Of a stretch of 36,010 bases of DNA, positions 31,605-36,010 are shown in pieces (the first letter of the stretch is position 1; each line of letters opens with the position of its first letter). The notes beneath the pieces are model-generated. The model searched no databases and was not told where the DNA came from. It saw only the letters and a list, made by a program, of their open reading frames with translations. Made by a program: the position numbers and the translations under genes. The stretch is from Sperchopsis tessellata (lineage: Eukaryota; Arthropoda; Insecta; Coleoptera; Hydrophilidae): positions 1 to 36,010 of the forward strand of contig JAWQRN010000149.1 in the NCBI GenBank assembly GCA_033557685.1, in the 5' to 3' direction.

Positions 31605-31680
31605 GTACGCGTGCAGTAGGAAACGTGCATTGCACTGATCATATGGCAGGGTAGTAGGTTCGAATGTGGCGAGTATTTAC
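31605..31680 (+). repeat. tRNA-like SINE head, plus strand
   Basis: A perfect pol III B box core ggttcgaat (31657-31665) sits in gggtagtaggttcgaatgtg, with an A box-like stretch (gtgcagtaggaaacg) about 45 bases before it. This is the layout of a tRNA-derived SINE head. No complete cloverleaf could be drawn, so a functional tRNA is not claimed. Confidence 0.5.
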
Positions 31681-32394
31681 TATTGTAAATTAATTTTATA
31701 AAGCAGTAAGAAATTACTTTTTTCAATTAAAAGTTTATCAACAACGCAATATTTAAACCTCCATCAACAATGCGTTACTTTGACGTATGTCAAATCCTCA
31801 TCCAAATATTTTGTAAAATCAAAAGCTAGTTTAAACAGAGTTTCTTTTATATCCATGTTTTGATTTTCTGGGCTTTCTAAAACAGTAAAATTTATATGAA
31901 AATACACAGTAAATCTGGAACTACATTTGCAAATATTAGATATACATTTTATACATAGCCGAAAATCAATTTGAATAATTACTGTTACTGTAGAAGGACT
32001 TTTATTTTTACTCTTTATTAACAGCGCGAACATATTCTTTTGATAAAGTATAATTGTATATAAATGTTAAATGCATTTTTAATAATAAATTATTTGTATT
32101 ACTGGTTTTCATTTTCATTTTTTTGAGATTATATTTTTTAAGCAAAGTACCTTTACAAACTTTGTATTTATAACTCAATATTATCATATTCAATGCTGCA
32201 AAATTAGTGGAAACTACTTTAAATTTGCTAAGTACTAAACTTTAATAATATATTTTTCTTATTTTTACGTCTTAAGTTGCGAATTGAATTTACTGTTAAG
32301 GCTTGTTATTCATTAATAGAATAATTTATAATTTATTACTTCAATTTAATTTCTAAAAATAATAAATATTCATATAAAATATAGATCGGCTATT

Positions 32395-32475
32395 TAAATG
32401 TAATTTCCCACCAGATTCGAACCTACACCCTACCATATTATCATCACTATGCGTAACCATACATAAGCAAAATGT
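32395..32475 (-). repeat. tRNA-like SINE head, minus strand, convergent with 31605-31680
   Basis: On minus, tatggtagggtgtaggttcg with the B box ggttcgaatc (32423-32414) mirrors the plus copy at 31641-31672 over about 35 bases. The two heads face each other about 730 bases apart. They may be two SINE insertions or the inverted ends of one element whose interior (31764-32193, minus frames of 89 and 61 codons) I do not recognise. Confidence 0.5.
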
Positions 32476-34514
32476 TAGTTACTTTAATTTGATATTATTA
32501 ATATAACGTATTTATTCTCTAATTAAATATAAGGTTCTTTCAGATTTACATGGAATTTCCTACAACCCAGGATATAAGCTGGCACCCGGTATATAAATTC
32601 GCATATGTGACTTAGAAGATCTATGGAGGCTATGTAAACAGGAACTGTAAATTTGAAGAGAATGCAATTTTAATAAATTATAGGATAATTTATATGTAAA
32701 AACAAAATTTAAATGCAAGCAAATTTATGCTAGAAGAGTTTAAAGAACAAATGATGGATGTGCAAACACATTTGCTATGGGGCACATGTTGGGGAAAAGT
32801 AATTATTTTCGAAGTTATTAAAAGAGTTAAGTTAGAAGAAGAGTTAAGTAGACGAAAAGAGGGACTACAAATATAAGAGCAGGATGCAAAAAAAAACTGT
32901 ATCAAAAGTAAATAATGAATGTGTAAGTCTACATAGCAACTAGCTAATAATTTCTAGGATAATTAGAAATTGTATGTTTATTAAGAACACACATAATGTA
33001 CTATATTTAGCTTGTATACAACAATTTATAATGGAGTTTCATATATCCATTAAGCGAATATAAGATTTTCTTGGAGTTCTTATGTTTTACCATACATTAT
33101 CCCTGAACTTCTATTTAGTAGTTTGTTAGTTACGAAATCTGTGCGTATTATTAATGTACGCGATACAATTTGTAAACATTATTGACTAAAATATGTGAAA
33201 TATAATGGTAGAACGCAGAAATTGTGTGAGTGCAATAGTTTTTATATATTCCATTTGAGCTAGAGAGAGTGCAAAAAATTAATAAACTGTCGTTTCAAAT
33301 GGAAATATAATTCATAACGTAGCAATTTCGTAACATTACATATAATATAAAGTATTACATTCACAAATATACATAGATAATATTGCAAACTAATTTGTAT
33401 AAAATACAATCATATAAATACATACAAAAAACTTAGAAGAAAGCTAATACTTAAATTAAATTTTTAATATAATACTAGATGGAGCATTAGATCATTATTC
33501 AGATCATTAAGGAATGTGTTCGAGACTTCAGTGTACTCTGTAGATGACACATTCGCATAAAATATTATTACCAAGCATCATCACTGTTTTCTAGTTGTGT
33601 AGGTCACGAATGTGAGCCATAAATAAACATAGTTAAGTTTGAGTTTTTAATGATGTATGTAATATTGTCATTTACTATACAAACTGAATTGGCAAGCATT
33701 ATATTTTTAGAAGTAAAAAAGAATATTTGGTGTTAGCCAGGACCTACGGTTGGGGTGGTCTTAGAGTCTGCAACATATATTTCATATTTATAGTCATATA
33801 TATTAATATTGAGTATCTGAGTGTACAATTGAACATAAACATAACATACATCTAAGGACGCATAATAAACTGGATGTAATTATTTCAGTTATATACAACC
33901 AAGATAATCATTAGGTTATTGTTTTGAGGTAATTTTAACAAAATATATTAAACAAAAGTAATAGATCCCTTGAAAATACCAATAGTATTGTTGGCCTTAT
34001 GAACTAATCGTACAATGAACTACCATTCGAAAAACACACTACCAACCTTGTATCCTAGCAATGCATCTACTTTTAAAGTTTTTTGTATATAAGAAAAGAA
34101 ATAGATTTCGTAATAAATATTTGTAATTGAGTCGCCATACTTGAAAGAAAAGTATTTGAGTGGGGTTATTAAACGGGTCGCACAGATGCGGCCGCGCTGA
34201 TTGTTATAAGTATCTGTTCTCGATGAAGCGGTTGTTATGTAATGCCTTCGAAAATATTTTAAACGAGCTCATGTGCCTATGCTTTGAATGGTTTCAGTTA
34301 AAAATATTGCCAAATTCTATAAACGACAAATGCGAATAAAGAAGACTTATACCACACACATCGGCATTATTTACTTGACACCTTAGCGTTTGTCAAAGTA
34401 AGAACATAACATTGAATTGTATTTGATTAATATATAATCCTAGAACTGCGGTGTTTATTTTTAAACTAAGATATGATATTCTCTTTTAGTACCTACATAA
34501 ACTACTAAGTGTAA
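32476..34514. other. Gene-less stretch
   Basis: AT-rich. Near 32720-32880 a plus-strand charged stretch (FKEQMMDVQTHLLWG, VKLEEELSRRKEGLQ) resembles a coiled coil but is short and unmatched. A GC patch with gcggccgc occurs at about 34188-34195. Confidence 0.4.
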
Positions 34515-34760
34515 CTGCCATAGTAGATTAGTAGTTAACGATTAGTCTGCTAAGCGTGGAGTCCATAATTGGAGGGGGCCGGTTTTTCGTGATTAGGGAA
34601 TAGTCAGTTTGGTCATTGTCTTTCAAATTGGTCTTAAAAACAGGGTTCAGTGCATTGTAACACAACTTCAGTTGGAGCAGTGATTGTAGCAAGACTGACA
34701 AGTATAGTAGCCTAATCCCTGGCGTCGGTGATTGGCCATAGCAGGATATAGGGTGAAGTT
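34515..34760 (+). repeat. Candidate SINE with tRNA-like start
   Basis: An A box-like stretch (gattagtagttaacgattag) followed by ctgctaagcgtggagtccat resembles the anticodon-arm part of a tRNA-derived SINE. A less AT-rich body follows, including gtcagtttggtcattgtct, ending near ccctggcgtcggtgattggc. No B box of good quality and no target-site duplication were found, so this is tentative. Confidence 0.35.
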
Positions 34761-36010
34761 AAATTATTTAACAAAAAATATCTTAGAAATTTCTAATCTA
34801 CCGCGTCGATTCTCAAATGAGCAGCTGCCGTAGGTCATACAATACCATATATTGAAAATCATACATAATTAATTAGTTTTACTAATGTTCGAGAACAGCT
34901 AAAAATTATACCTTTTCCTCTTAAGATAAGTTAGAAGGAAAAAGAATTAGTATCGCAAAATTCGGGTTTCTCATTTTGGACATTAACACACGTTCTAGAA
35001 TCCCTTGAAACATATTTGCTATTTTTTTGGTATCTTGTATATCTCTGTATCTCACCAACATGATTTGTTGGTTGCACGATAACTCAAGGGCCTGAGTATT
35101 TTAAATGGTATAAGAGCTAAATTATACAATTAAAACACTAGTTGAGTTTGGTGTAAGTAGCTAGACTTGAAATAGAGCTACTAGGCTACCTTATGATAAA
35201 TGAATTATAAAACTATAATGAAAATTGGGTTAGACACAAAATGAGAGCTTTAAAGTAATAAATGGATTTTACAATGATAGGTGCACACTGCCTGAGAATT
35301 GCTAATGCGGTGAAGAAAGTTAAGCGAATATTATTTCAAATATCTCTAATTTAGTTCGATTAACTTACATTTTTCGTGAAAATGGCAAATCGTTATGGTC
35401 TCAACTGGCTGAGAAAAACATTGTGAAAGTAATGAAATTTTTAGTTGCAAATTAAAATGGGTTCCAACGCTTTGACATCAAAACAAATATGGATCGATTT
35501 TATATATATCTATGAATCACAATAGGTAAAAGCGCATATATCAGCTGACTATTAGGACCTAGTTGTGTCCAACTGACGAAGAAAAAATAACAGTTTTCAA
35601 GTAACTATTTCATATTTCTTCGTACATAAACTTGTATAGACAATGGCGGCTATAACACCAAGAGCCCCTCAAAAATTCCGGCCAGTTGTACTTATCCAAA
35701 TTTTAATAATTTGTGTATCGATCAATATACATTATCATTTATTAACCTTGTTAGTAGCCCAAATAACAAATATCAATGGTATATAATATTTGGTTTCGGT
35801 ATAATACAGTTTGAATTAATTACAGAATTTATTAAATTGTATTACACAAATTATATCAATTGAACAAGACAATTCTGAAGAAAGAGCAAAAGTATTATCT
35901 TCACAGTGGGAAGAAAATTGTTAACATAAGATATATAGCAGTGCTGATGACGTCTTAATGACAGAAACACGTGTCCACTGCATTTAGTTTGTTCCAAACA
36001 TTTTTGCGAT
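34761..36010. other. Gene-less stretch to the window end
   Basis: AT-rich with no exon, repeat partner or element motif recognised on either strand. Confidence 0.5.

Noticed and set aside
31605..31680. A functional tRNA gene
   Set aside because: The B box is good, but the acceptor and anticodon stems do not pair well enough to draw a cloverleaf. A tRNA-derived SINE head is more likely.
1..36010. CRISPR array, bacterial operon, prophage or defence island
   Set aside because: No evenly spaced identical short repeats, no ribosome-binding-site gene clusters and no dense coding. Spliced exons and LINE/SINE/LTR elements mark a eukaryotic nuclear genome.

Overview
This is a eukaryotic, AT-rich window that looks like an arthropod, probably an insect. 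It lies inside one large host gene on the minus strand, whose introns are packed with decayed transposable elements. No bacterial-type genes, operons, CRISPR arrays or rRNA genes were seen. Long reading frames are rare because almost every protein-like stretch is a mobile-element fossil broken by stops and frameshifts.

The host gene is an ionotropic glutamate receptor of the kainate type. Two exons are visible: 16411-16552 and 5775-5933, both on the minus strand with consensus splice sites. They join in frame across a 10,477-base intron and give 100 complete codons of the amino-terminal (ligand-binding-protein-like) domain. I found no other exon. The flanking introns therefore appear to run at least 5.8 kb (downstream, towards base 1) and 19.4 kb (upstream, towards base 36010).

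Regions. 1-5774 (downstream intron): a diverged ~350-bp inverted repeat (822-1722) and a decayed Ty3/Gypsy element (about 2100-5406, minus). The Gypsy copy keeps one LTR, gag and integrase, has lost protease/RT/RNase H, and carries a macro-domain fragment (OARD1/Poa1p type) after the integrase. 5934-16410 (intron between the exons): two pogo/Tigger-like transposase fossils head to head (about 6370-7995 minus and 8000-9515 plus), iterated short repeats (9627-9863), a ~96% identical inverted repeat (11715-12463), a 200-bp-period direct repeat (12979-13303) and a recent 210-bp tandem duplication (15081-15499). 16553-36010 (upstream intron): a hAT (ZBED/GTF2IRD2-like) fossil with its ends (18441-20228), a GATC-rich patch and direct repeat (20247-20891), a tRNA-derived SINE with perfect 10-bp target-site duplications (21718-21940), a Jockey/CR1-type LINE on plus (about 22390-24800), a 157-bp hAT MITE with 8-bp duplications (28129-28301), a second LINE on minus with a tRNA-like promoter at its head (about 28740-30415), convergent tRNA-like heads (31605-32475) and a further SINE candidate (34515-34760).

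The elements do not work together as a system. The window is best read as a transposon graveyard inside neuronal receptor introns. The most unusual points are the macro-domain remnant in the Gypsy element, the near-perfect inverted repeat in a receptor intron (a possible double-stranded RNA in the pre-mRNA), and the loss of catalytic or signature residues in several element families.
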